Below, piece by piece: positions 16,229 to 23,214 of a stretch of DNA of 64,000 bases. The position numbers and the translations under genes were made by a program. The stretch covers positions 1 to 64,000 of the forward strand of contig NZ_FORI01000010.1 in assembly GCF_900113965.1 (NCBI RefSeq), read 5' to 3'. The notes under the pieces were generated by a model. The model was given only the letters and a program-made list of their open reading frames with translations, was not told the DNA's origin and searched no databases. Position 1 is the first letter of the stretch. The number at the start of each line of letters is the position of its first letter. This DNA comes from Treponema bryantii. GTDB lineage: Bacteria > Spirochaetota > Spirochaetia > Treponematales > Treponemataceae.

Positions 16229-18448
16229 TTATTTAATCTTAAATCCAAAGAACAGAGCCGGGTGAACTATAGTGTCTTCTCCTTTCATTGCCCATTTGTG
16301 CTTTGTTAATGCAAAGGCTAAGTCGTTTTCACCCTTGGAGTAAATATCAAAACTTGCACCAATTCCCAAATCAAAATGCTTAAGACTAAGCGGGTTGAAA
16401 GTCATTCGCACAGAAGGAATTATAAGCTGATTGTAGTCAAACTTTGCAAGCTCTTCTTTTGTGTCTGGAAGAATATTGTTTGCAAGAACACCCTTTATAA
16501 GAACTTCCATATCAAAGCTTGAGATACCAAAGCGGAACTCAGTTCCAAGACCACCATATAATACAACTATGCGGTCTTTAAGCTCATCTTCAGATACAAA
16601 AATCTGATCTCTGTCACGTGCTACACCAAGAGTTATAAAGAGGTGTTTTGTACCACTCTGAACAAAGGTATCAAACATATCATTTGTATCCCAGTTAAAG
16701 CCTACGTGATGCATACCGTCTTTAATAAAGTTGAACACACCAATTGCAATACCATCGCTTGATTCTGCGTAGTTGAAAACACCAATCTGTACACCAGAAA
16801 CCTTCTTAGCAGAGTTGAAAAGACCGGCAACCTGAACACCGTTCAAATCTTCTGCCACGTTGAAAAGTCCTGCAACCTGCAGACCATTTACGTCATCACT
16901 GGCAACATTGAAAAGTCCTGCTACCTGGCCACCGTTTACGTTCTTTGCAATATTAAAAAGTCCTGTGCCCTGAACACCGTTTACAAGATTTCCAATATTA
17001 AAGAGGCCAGAGAACTGAACACCATTAATGTAGTTGGTGTTGATATTCATTAATGATGAATACTGCAGTGCACAAACATTGTGGTCAAGTGCTCCAAAAA
17101 CACCTACAGAAACCAGGGAAGTTTCTTTCCAGCCACCAATCACCGGAAGGCCTGGGAAGATAGAAAGGCGGAAGAATGCCATTTCTGCAGGATTAAATAC
17201 ATCAAAGAAAGAAGCAAACTCTGTCTCCGGTTCTGGAGGAAGCTGACGTTCAGGTAAAGATGATTCTGATGAAGCTGCGTCTGCAGACTCATAACGGCGT
17301 CTTGAACCTCTTGAAGGTACAGACTCTTCTTCTAAGCCATCCAGATCAAGGAATTCACCATCATCTTCTTCAACTTCTTCTGTACCGCGAATTCTGTTTG
17401 TCTTACGCTTAATTGTAGAAAGACTATTCTGGTCGAGCACATAAACCTGATCTTTTTCAAGAATGAAGTATCCCTGCTTTGTTGAATATTCATCAATGAT
17501 GATTGCAGAGTACTGAGCTGCAGGAAGTGCCATAAAAATCGGCTGGCCTGCAACCTTGTTGATTTCAGAAATCAGTTTTCCCTGTGCATCGCGGATAATA
17601 AACTTACCCTTTGCTTCTTTTGAAAGAGAAAGCATTGCTTCACCGGTTGAAATATCAGAAAGTACAAGATCTCCCGAACCTACAAGAGTAATGTTGTAGT
17701 TTGGATGCTGAGGGCCTGCCTTACTGTCTTCTGTTTTAGAAAGAGTGTCGTTGAAGGCGTAAGAGTAAAGCTCGTTCAGTGTTACCTTGTTGTCTCCGGA
17801 AGCATCAGCTGCACCGCGAAGACCAGTAATCATTGCGTTTGTAAAGTAAGATGATTCAATTTCATCTGATTCCTGTGAATATTCGTTTGTTGAGCTTGAA
17901 GAAAGGTATGCGTGTCCTGTAACAACCGAAGAGTCATCAATCAAAAATGGCTTACGCTTCTGACCACCCTTTGTACGGATAAAGTTTCCCGAATAGCACG
18001 AATCAAGAATTACAACGTGAATATCACTTGGAACTTCTGTGATAGCAGCCTTCAAAGAAGAATAATCATACGGAACATCACCAAGCAGCAGAGAGTTTTC
18101 GTCTGAGTGTCCTGAGTAGTAGAAAATGAACTCGGAACGCTTAGCGTGACTGTCGCTTGTTCTGATTTTATTTGAAATTTTATCTAAGGTGTCATCAATT
18201 TTTTCTTTTGTTGGATCAATGAGGATGTAGCTGTTTGCGTCAGATACACCTCCAATTTCAGACATTGCCTTCTGAAAATTCTGTGCATCGCTGCCAGCGT
18301 ACAAAAGCTGTTCGCGGCCTTTTCCACCTTTATTTGATCCAATGTAAACAGCATATCTGTCTACACCACTTGTATTTTCATCTGTTGCTGCTGCAAATAC
18401 CTGAGAAAGGCAAAGCAGTGCAATAGTTATTATCATAAGTTTTTTCAT
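16229..18448 (-). CDS. Secreted caspase-fold (C14) protein with GLFN repeats
   Basis: About 739 residues with a cleavable signal peptide (to about Ala20). Residues about 30-250 form a caspase-like domain. The catalytic dyad is intact: His in IFYYSGHSDENS (about residue 114) and Cys in VVILDSCYSGNF (about 151). A linker rich in Glu, Ser and Pro follows (about 365-400). Next come about seven short repeats of the form NGVQ-VAGLFNVA (about 485-600), as in LA_2272-type surface repeats, then a beta-rich end that could be a barrel. The internal ATG at 18448 is used because GGATGG lies before it. It is the third gene of a sigma/anti-sigma/caspase unit. Likely periplasmic or outer-membrane; substrate unknown. 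Confidence 0.85.
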   Translation of the reverse strand: MKKLMIITIALLCLSQVFAAATDENTSGVDRYAVYIGSNKGGKGREQLLYAGSDAQNFQKAMSEIGGVSDANSYILIDPTKEKIDDTLDKISNKIRTSDSHAKRSEFIFYYSGHSDENSLLLGDVPYDYSSLKAAITEVPSDIHVVILDSCYSGNFIRTKGGQKRKPFLIDDSSVVTGHAYLSSSSTNEYSQESDEIESSYFTNAMITGLRGAADASGDNKVTLNELYSYAFNDTLSKTEDSKAGPQHPNYNITLVGSGDLVLSDISTGEAMLSLSKEAKGKFIIRDAQGKLISEINKVAGQPIFMALPAAQYSAIIIDEYSTKQGYFILEKDQVYVLDQNSLSTIKRKTNRIRGTEEVEEDDGEFLDLDGLEEESVPSRGSRRRYESADAASSESSLPERQLPPEPETEFASFFDVFNPAEMAFFRLSIFPGLPVIGGWKETSLVSVGVFGALDHNVCALQYSSLMNINTNYINGVQFSGLFNIGNLVNGVQGTGLFNIAKNVNGGQVAGLFNVASDDVNGLQVAGLFNVAEDLNGVQVAGLFNSAKKVSGVQIGVFNYAESSDGIAIGVFNFIKDGMHHVGFNWDTNDMFDTFVQSGTKHLFITLGVARDRDQIFVSEDELKDRIVVLYGGLGTEFRFGISSFDMEVLIKGVLANNILPDTKEELAKFDYNQLIIPSVRMTFNPLSLKHFDLGIGASFDIYSKGENDLAFALTKHKWAMKGEDTIVHPALFFGFKIK

Positions 18449-18480
18449 GTTCTCCATCCTTTCAACTATTAATACCTGCT

Positions 18481-19278
18481 TTATTTTTCGAGCGTAAAAG
18501 TTACAGCCTCAGTTTTCTTTGGAAGATATGAAAGCTGAGTAATGTAATCTATATCAGTTTTATTTTTAATTTTGTTTTCAATGTCATTAAGGGTGAACTG
18601 TTTTTTAGAAGTTACCATAACAAAGCATTCAAAGTCCGGTGCGTTATCCAATTCATAAGAAAAATCGAGAGGAGTTTCATCGGCGCGGTGTTCAAGCTTA
18701 GCTGCATTCCAGCTGTTTTCCGGGAAATGGCGTGTAATGTTACCGTTTCCGTCTACGCTGAAAATTACACCGTATTCGCTTTCACCTGCGTTATAAGTAA
18801 TCTGAATTACATCTCCTGAGCGGGCAAAGTCGCCGTCTTTCAAAGCCTGAATCTCAAGGCCTTTCTGGCGGTAAAGCTTAATCTGAGGTTCGCCAGAAGT
18901 TGCAGCAGGAGCGTTTCCTTTAACGCGTTCTGTAGGAGCTTGAGTAGCTGCCACTTTTGAGTTCTTAAGCCCTGCCGGAATTATAATAGCAGCAAGTAAA
19001 ACTGCCGCAGCGGCATAAGAAATGAATCTTGTTGCCGGGAATTTCAAAATATTGGCGTTGCCATTGGCACGTGTGCTGCCACGTGTGTTGCCGTTCAATT
19101 TATTGGCTACAGCAGCTCTCATTGCCTGAACAGAATAGGTATTTAAAATCTCTTCATCTGATTTTTTAAGTTCATTAATTGCGGCATCGATATTTTCTTT
19201 GCCATAAACTGGGTAGAAGTTTTTAGCATCAGCTTCAGAGTTATTTATTTCCTCTAAAATTCTAGTTGGAATTGCCAT
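18481..19278 (-). CDS. Membrane-bound anti-sigma-like protein
   Basis: A 265-residue protein. A cytoplasmic N-terminal part of about 85 residues ends in a short Asn/Gly/Arg/Thr-rich tract (NGNTRGSTRANGNAN). One membrane helix follows (about 91-106, YAAAAVLLAAIIIPAGL). The outer part is beta-rich (GDVIQITYNAGESEYGVIFS, FECFVMVTSKKQF). It overlaps the ECF sigma gene by 17 bases, has a strong AGGAGGAAGG ribosome site, and precedes the caspase gene, so an anti-sigma role is inferred from position and topology. It has no zinc-finger Cys/His motif, and no sequence family of anti-sigma factors is recognised. The outer domain may sense the signal or contact the caspase protein. Confidence 0.65.
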   Translation of the reverse strand: MAIPTRILEEINNSEADAKNFYPVYGKENIDAAINELKKSDEEILNTYSVQAMRAAVANKLNGNTRGSTRANGNANILKFPATRFISYAAAAVLLAAIIIPAGLKNSKVAATQAPTERVKGNAPAATSGEPQIKLYRQKGLEIQALKDGDFARSGDVIQITYNAGESEYGVIFSVDGNGNITRHFPENSWNAAKLEHRADETPLDFSYELDNAPDFECFVMVTSKKQFTLNDIENKIKNKTDIDYITQLSYLPKKTEAVTFTLEK

Positions 19279-19762
19279 ACCTTCCTCCTGCGTATTCTTT
19301 TAGTTTTTCCAGACGTTTTCTGATTCCGGAAACTGACATTTTCATTTTCTGGGATGTTTCTTCAAGAGTGTAGCCGTCTACATAATGTAAGATTGCAATC
19401 TGGCGATCTTTGCTGTCGCGCTCAGAAAATATGCAGTCTAAAAGAATAGTGGTTTCAATTTTATCTGTTCCTTCAGAGCTGGCTGTATCTTCTACGATTT
19501 CAGCAATTACATCAAACTCCGGACCTGAACGCAGTTTGTCAGACCTTATTTTGTTAAGGCAGATATTTGTGGCCATAGTGTAAAGAAGGCTTGAACATAC
19601 GTTCGAAATCTTTTCCTTTCTTTCAATAAGGCGCACAAAAACATCCTGCATGGCATCAAGGGCCTTTTCTTCATTTTTTAAGATGAAGCGGCAGCGTCTG
19701 AGAACCATAGGGCCGTACTGGCGGTATAGATTATCAAAATCATCCATCGACAAAGTTTTCAT
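19262..19762 (-). CDS. ECF-type RNA polymerase sigma factor
   Basis: A 166-residue sigma-70 family protein with only regions 2 and 4, as in extracytoplasmic-function factors. Region 2 spans about residues 8-75 (NLYRQYGPMVLRRCRFIL, then DAMQDVFVRLIER, then LYTMATNICLNKIRSDK). Region 4 spans about 115-160 (DRQIAILHYVDGYTLEETSQ and KMKMSVSGIRKRLEKLK), including the helix-turn-helix for the -35 box. It leads the sigma/anti-sigma/caspase unit. An AAC-N16-CGT motif, a common ECF promoter pattern, lies about 30 nt upstream and suggests that it drives itself. It starts 62 nt after the acyltransferase stop on the same strand, so read-through from that operon is also possible. Confidence 0.9.
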   Translation of the reverse strand: MKTLSMDDFDNLYRQYGPMVLRRCRFILKNEEKALDAMQDVFVRLIERKEKISNVCSSLLYTMATNICLNKIRSDKLRSGPEFDVIAEIVEDTASSEGTDKIETTILLDCIFSERDSKDRQIAILHYVDGYTLEETSQKMKMSVSGIRKRLEKLKEYAGGRYGNSN

Positions 19763-19792
19763 TGTACAAATTGTCCTGTCATTTATTTTAAC

Positions 19793-19814
19793 ACGCGAGG
19801 AGGGCTAGGTTGTT
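19793..19814 (-). promoter_or_regulatory. Candidate ECF-dependent promoter of the sigma operon
   Basis: Minus strand AAC (19814-19812), 16 nt, CGT (19795-19793), 30 nt before the sigma start codon. The AAC-N16-CGT pattern is shared by many ECF sigma factors and would be an autoregulatory site. A match this short can occur by chance. Confidence 0.35.
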
Positions 19815-19824
19815 ACTTTTAAAA

Positions 19825-20673
19825 TTAATAATTATTCAATGTCAGACCGGTATAAGTCTTTGCGTACTCATCGCCGGCTGCACGAATAACCTTTTCCATC
19901 TCTTCTGTAAGATGTTTTGCGGCAATAGGCTCAGAGAGGTCTTTGAACTGGTCAATTTTGATTACAGGCAGCATGCTGATATCATAAACATAGTGTTCAA
20001 CATGGTTATAGGACCAGAGAGGATCATGCTTACCAAGACCATATTTGTCGCTTCCTCCAATAAACATAGGCTGAACATCACAGCCGCAGTAAAGAGCAAT
20101 GCGGGCAGCACCTTTTTTATAGTTGTTGCGACCAATGCGTGGTGAACGGGTTCCTTCTGGGAAAATAATAACATTACAGCCCTTGTCTGTAAGTTTCTTA
20201 CATTCAACGAGCACATCATCAAAATCTGTAGTATTTGTAATATATGCCTGCTTAATTACACCACGGAGCGGAGTGTGAGTAAGACCGCCGCGTACAATAC
20301 AGGTTGAATTAGGTACCAGTGACATAATATACACAAAGTCCAGAAGAGAAGGGTGATTAGCAATAATTACTTTGCTGTGAATATTACGGAAGGCTTGCTT
20401 ATCTTCTACTTTAAGAATAGAAGTTTTGCATATGTGGAGATTTCTTAAAAATACTCTGAAAGTGTGAGAAACATAAGCTCTGGCAATAATACCAAAGTCC
20501 TTTCTTCCCAAAGTAAATAATCTGATAAATGGGAATACAAAAATAGCAAGAATTACGGCACCAAGGCCAAAACAGATGATTGCGATAATCTTTGAAATAC
20601 ATCTGTAACAATAGAAGAAGATATTCTTAATCTTTGGCAGCTCGCTTTTGTAGCTGATTTCATTCTTACTCAT
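19825..20673 (-). CDS. 1-acyl-glycerol-3-phosphate acyltransferase-like protein (PlsC/LPLAT)
   Basis: A 282-residue membrane-bound acyltransferase. A hydrophobic region (about 28-58, IAIICFGLGAVILAIFVFPF) precedes the NHxxxxD motif NHPSLLD, in which His and Asp form the catalytic pair. The motif FPEGTRSPR binds the glycerol phosphate in relatives. The family moves acyl groups from acyl-ACP or acyl-CoA to a hydroxyl. It overlaps the ketosynthase-like gene by four bases (ATGA) and closes the minus arm of the lipid cluster. In that setting it more likely acylates a cluster-specific lipid than general phospholipids. The nearest analogue I recall is the acyltransferase of aryl-polyene clusters. 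Confidence 0.85.
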   Translation of the reverse strand: MSKNEISYKSELPKIKNIFFYCYRCISKIIAIICFGLGAVILAIFVFPFIRLFTLGRKDFGIIARAYVSHTFRVFLRNLHICKTSILKVEDKQAFRNIHSKVIIANHPSLLDFVYIMSLVPNSTCIVRGGLTHTPLRGVIKQAYITNTTDFDDVLVECKKLTDKGCNVIIFPEGTRSPRIGRNNYKKGAARIALYCGCDVQPMFIGGSDKYGLGKHDPLWSYNHVEHYVYDISMLPVIKIDQFKDLSEPIAAKHLTEEMEKVIRAAGDEYAKTYTGLTLNNY

Positions 20674-21332
20674 TTCAGCAGAAACCTCAAAAACTCCGAA
20701 GGTGATTTTCCCACATTAGAGAAATCATCAAGATAAACACCGTTAGACTTGTTTTCGTTACTAACTACACAGGCAAAAGCCAGCGGAGTATTGTCTTGAG
20801 GGCGTTTATCTCCATATACATCTGGCACAAGTTCATCAGCATAAACAAGAATGATTTCTTTTTCAGTTCCCGCAAGAACAGGAGCAATTGCAGCCTTAAA
20901 AGCTTCTGAAAAATCATTCTTAGAAGGATATAAAACAGAATATCCGCCTTTTAAGCCGAATGCAAGAGTGGCAGAAGAAATTGGAGTATTGAAGACAGAA
21001 AGAGAAAAGCCAGCCGGCAGAATCATTCCGTCTTCAATAATCCCCTTATTAATAGTAAATTCCCGCTCGATTTCACCGCGCAGGGAAATAAATACTAATT
21101 TAGTTTCTTTGGAAATATTTGTTTTTTCGAGCAGACTATGAACCACGTGAATTGTCATCTTTGTGATTTGCGAAAGACGACGGCGGAAAAGAGGATCTGT
21201 GTATTCCAGTTTTGGTGATTCTTTAATCTGTTCTATCTGAGCATCGCCAGCGAGCCATGACTGCCAGAGGTTTTCATCATCTGTAAGTCCCGGGGCCCAC
21301 TTGCTGATACCCGAAATGTATATTTCCTTCAT
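20670..21332 (-). CDS. Ketosynthase-like chain-length-factor-type protein
   Basis: A 220-residue protein that resembles the short ketoacyl-synthase-like family found in aryl-polyene and flexirubin clusters. It opens with IYISGISKWAPG and continues with RRRLSQITKMTIHVVHSLLE, matching the N-terminal half of a thiolase fold. It is about half the length of a FabF enzyme, and no Cys-His-His condensing triad is visible, so it is unlikely to condense chains itself. A partner, scaffold or chain-length role is inferred. It lies between the methyltransferase (14-nt gap) and the acyltransferase (4-nt overlap). GGAAT precedes the ATG weakly. Confidence 0.7.
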   Translation of the reverse strand: MKEIYISGISKWAPGLTDDENLWQSWLAGDAQIEQIKESPKLEYTDPLFRRRLSQITKMTIHVVHSLLEKTNISKETKLVFISLRGEIEREFTINKGIIEDGMILPAGFSLSVFNTPISSATLAFGLKGGYSVLYPSKNDFSEAFKAAIAPVLAGTEKEIILVYADELVPDVYGDKRPQDNTPLAFACVVSNENKSNGVYLDDFSNVGKSPSEFLRFLLK

Positions 21333-21346
21333 ATTAATTCCGGTTA

Positions 21347-22465
21347 TTATTTTTTCTTAAAGCAGAGCAATGAGTAAGCATTGCTTCCAAGGTTGTGATG
21401 TGCACAATCAAGCTTAAAGCCTGCTTCTTCAATAGCATCTACAAGTTCCTGATAACGGTACATCTTACTGTTTCCGTTAGCAATACATGTAAAGTAGAGA
21501 GAAGTTCCCATCAAAGAGTAAGAACTTGCTTCAAACTTCTGCTTGTCCCAAAGAGGTTCAAGAACCCAAACGTTAGTATTTTCGTTAGCAGCTTCGTGAA
21601 CCTTCTTCAAAATCTTTGTTACCTGATGCAGAGAGAAACAGTCAAGGAACTGGCTCATCCATACAGCGTCAGGGTTAGCAGGAAGCTTTGTTGATTCTTC
21701 AAGAACGTTACCCATGCTAAAATCAACGCGGTCTGCAAAACCAGCTTCTGCAGCGTTCTTCTTTGCAACGTTAGCCTGGCCTGGCAAATCACAGATAGTC
21801 ATTTTAACATCCGGATTGTAGCGGCAGCAGGTCAAAGACCACTTACCAGTGTTTCCACCAATGTCCAGAATGTGCTTTGGCTTTTTAGCAAATACAATAG
21901 GAAGAGCTTCTGGGAAAGCAATGTCAGAATAGAAGTGGTCAAATTCAAACCATGATTTTTTAGGCTGATCTGGCAAAGTTGAAAGAGCTTCGTAAACAGT
22001 AACCCACTTATCACCAAATACCTTAAGACCTTCCGGTTTTCCGTTTTTAATAGAAGCTTCAAGATCCCACGCACCTTCATAACAGATGTCGTTTGTGAAC
22101 CAGAAGTTTACGCGTGTAAGATCATCTTCAAGAAGCATCCAGCCTGTTTTACCAAGCTTATATTTTTCTGATTTAGGATCAGATTCAGAATCTTCTGTTA
22201 ATTTAATTACGTTCATTCCAAGTGCCATTTCACAAAGGACACCAACTCCGTATTCAGAGAGGTTAGTCTTTTCAGCAAGAGCGGCACGGGTAATACCATC
22301 GTCTCCGGCATCTTCAATTGCTTTAAGAATGCCAAGATTAATCATTGTTTTAATAGCCTGAAAAGCCAGAGGTGCAAATGCAATCTTCTGAGCTTCAAAC
22401 TTTGCGTCTACAGCACGCAGGTCATCAACCTTATATTTGTTGATGTCAAAATAAGCTTTATCCAT
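21347..22465 (-). CDS. SAM-dependent methyltransferase with winged-helix N-terminus
   Basis: A 372-residue class I methyltransferase. Residues about 30-100 look like the winged-helix dimerisation domain of plant-type O-methyltransferases (AFQAIKTMINLGILKAIED, RAALAEKTNLSEYGVGVLCE). The SAM site reads HILDIGGNTGKWSL (about 195), followed by VKMTICDLPGQ and FSMGNVLEES. SQFLDCFSLHQV stands where relatives carry their metal-free catalytic region. It probably methylates an aromatic or acyl intermediate of the adjacent lipid cluster. It is the first gene of the minus arm and shares a 201-bp divergent region with the acyl carrier protein genes. Its promoter puts the start site within a few bases of the ATG, without a ribosome site. 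Confidence 0.8.
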   Translation of the reverse strand: MDKAYFDINKYKVDDLRAVDAKFEAQKIAFAPLAFQAIKTMINLGILKAIEDAGDDGITRAALAEKTNLSEYGVGVLCEMALGMNVIKLTEDSESDPKSEKYKLGKTGWMLLEDDLTRVNFWFTNDICYEGAWDLEASIKNGKPEGLKVFGDKWVTVYEALSTLPDQPKKSWFEFDHFYSDIAFPEALPIVFAKKPKHILDIGGNTGKWSLTCCRYNPDVKMTICDLPGQANVAKKNAAEAGFADRVDFSMGNVLEESTKLPANPDAVWMSQFLDCFSLHQVTKILKKVHEAANENTNVWVLEPLWDKQKFEASSYSLMGTSLYFTCIANGNSKMYRYQELVDAIEEAGFKLDCAHHNLGSNAYSLLCFKKK

Positions 22466-22474
22466 AGGACTAAA

Positions 22475-22501
22475 ATTATACTATATAGTGACTTTTTTCA
22501 A
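22475..22501 (-). promoter_or_regulatory. Promoter of the methyltransferase arm, near-leaderless
   Basis: Minus strand TTGAAA (22501-22496), 15 nt, TATAAT (22480-22475); nine bases then separate it from the ATG. The spacing is slightly short, but the -10 box is perfect. Confidence 0.5.
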
Positions 22502-22629
22502 GAAGGTGCATTTTATTGCAATCTATTGTAACATATGTCAAACGCTTCAAAGGTTTTCAAGAAAAAAATGAGTTCTATTGCTTTTTTTATACTTATTCAA
22601 TAGAATGGTGCAGAAATTAGTACAAATTT

Positions 22630-22657
22630 TTGACGGTATAACTGTTATAGATAATAG
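22630..22657 (+). promoter_or_regulatory. Promoter of the acyl carrier protein arm
   Basis: TTGACG (22630-22635) with GATAAT (22650-22655) or TAATAG (22652-22657) as the -10 box. AGGA lies seven bases before the first ATG. Confidence 0.5.
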
Positions 22658-22666
22658 GAAACAATT

Positions 22667-22924
22667 ATGGATCAGTTGAAAAACGAAATTAAAGAAGTAA
22701 TCATTTCTTCTCTCCAGCTTGAAGATATTAAGCCGGAGAACATTGTAGATTCTGAGCCTCTTTTTGGTGACGGACTTGGACTCGATTCTATCGATGCACT
22801 TGAACTTGGTGTTGCATTGAAGAAAAAATTTGGTGTGAAATTTTCTGCAGAGAGCGGAGAAAATAAGAAGCATTTTGCTTCTGTAAATGCACTGGCCGAA
22901 TATATCACGGCTCAGAAAGCTTAA
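22667..22924 (+). CDS. Acyl carrier protein 1
   Basis: An 85-residue acidic four-helix carrier protein. The phosphopantetheine attachment Ser lies in GLGLDSIDALELGVAL (about residue 41). It would carry the growing or finished acyl chain as a thioester for the ligase, dehydratase and acyltransferases next to it. It opens the plus arm of the divergent cluster and is followed after 22 nt by a second, different carrier protein. Paired carrier proteins of this kind are typical of aryl-polyene clusters. The GLGLDSID form is that of secondary-metabolism carriers more than of housekeeping AcpP (GADSLD). Confidence 0.92.
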   Translation: MDQLKNEIKEVIISSLQLEDIKPENIVDSEPLFGDGLGLDSIDALELGVALKKKFGVKFSAESGENKKHFASVNALAEYITAQKA

Positions 22925-22946
22925 TCTTTTTATACGAGGTTTTAGT

Positions 22947-23198
22947 ATGTCTAAAGATGAAATTTTTGAAAAGCTTAAGGGAATCCTTGTTTCAGAATTC
23001 GAACTTGATGAAGGTGATGTAACTCCTGATGCACTTCTTGGAGATGACTTGGATTTGGATTCAATCGACTCTATCGACCTTATCGTTAAAATGAAGGAAT
23101 TTATGCCTGCTGATAAGGGAAATGTTGATCCATCAATCTTCAAGACAGTAAAGACAGTTCAGGATGTAGTAGACGCTCTTGTACCTTACATGGCATAA
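22947..23198 (+). CDS. Acyl carrier protein 2
   Basis: An 83-residue carrier protein starting MSKDEIFEKL. The attachment Ser lies in DDLDLDSIDSIDLIVKM (about residue 37). The frame extends 20 codons upstream, but the ATG at 22947 follows the ribosome site CGAGG and overlaps no gene, so it is preferred. It differs enough from carrier 1 to suggest a separate role, for example starter or primer loading against chain extension. The membrane/AMP-ligase fusion gene follows 16 nt later. Confidence 0.92.
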   Translation: MSKDEIFEKLKGILVSEFELDEGDVTPDALLGDDLDLDSIDSIDLIVKMKEFMPADKGNVDPSIFKTVKTVQDVVDALVPYMA

Positions 23199-23214
23199 GG
23201 TGAACTAAAGACTG

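Noticed and set aside
22547-23143. 198-codon minus-strand frame
   Set aside because: Antisense to the two acyl carrier protein genes, which have clear motifs.
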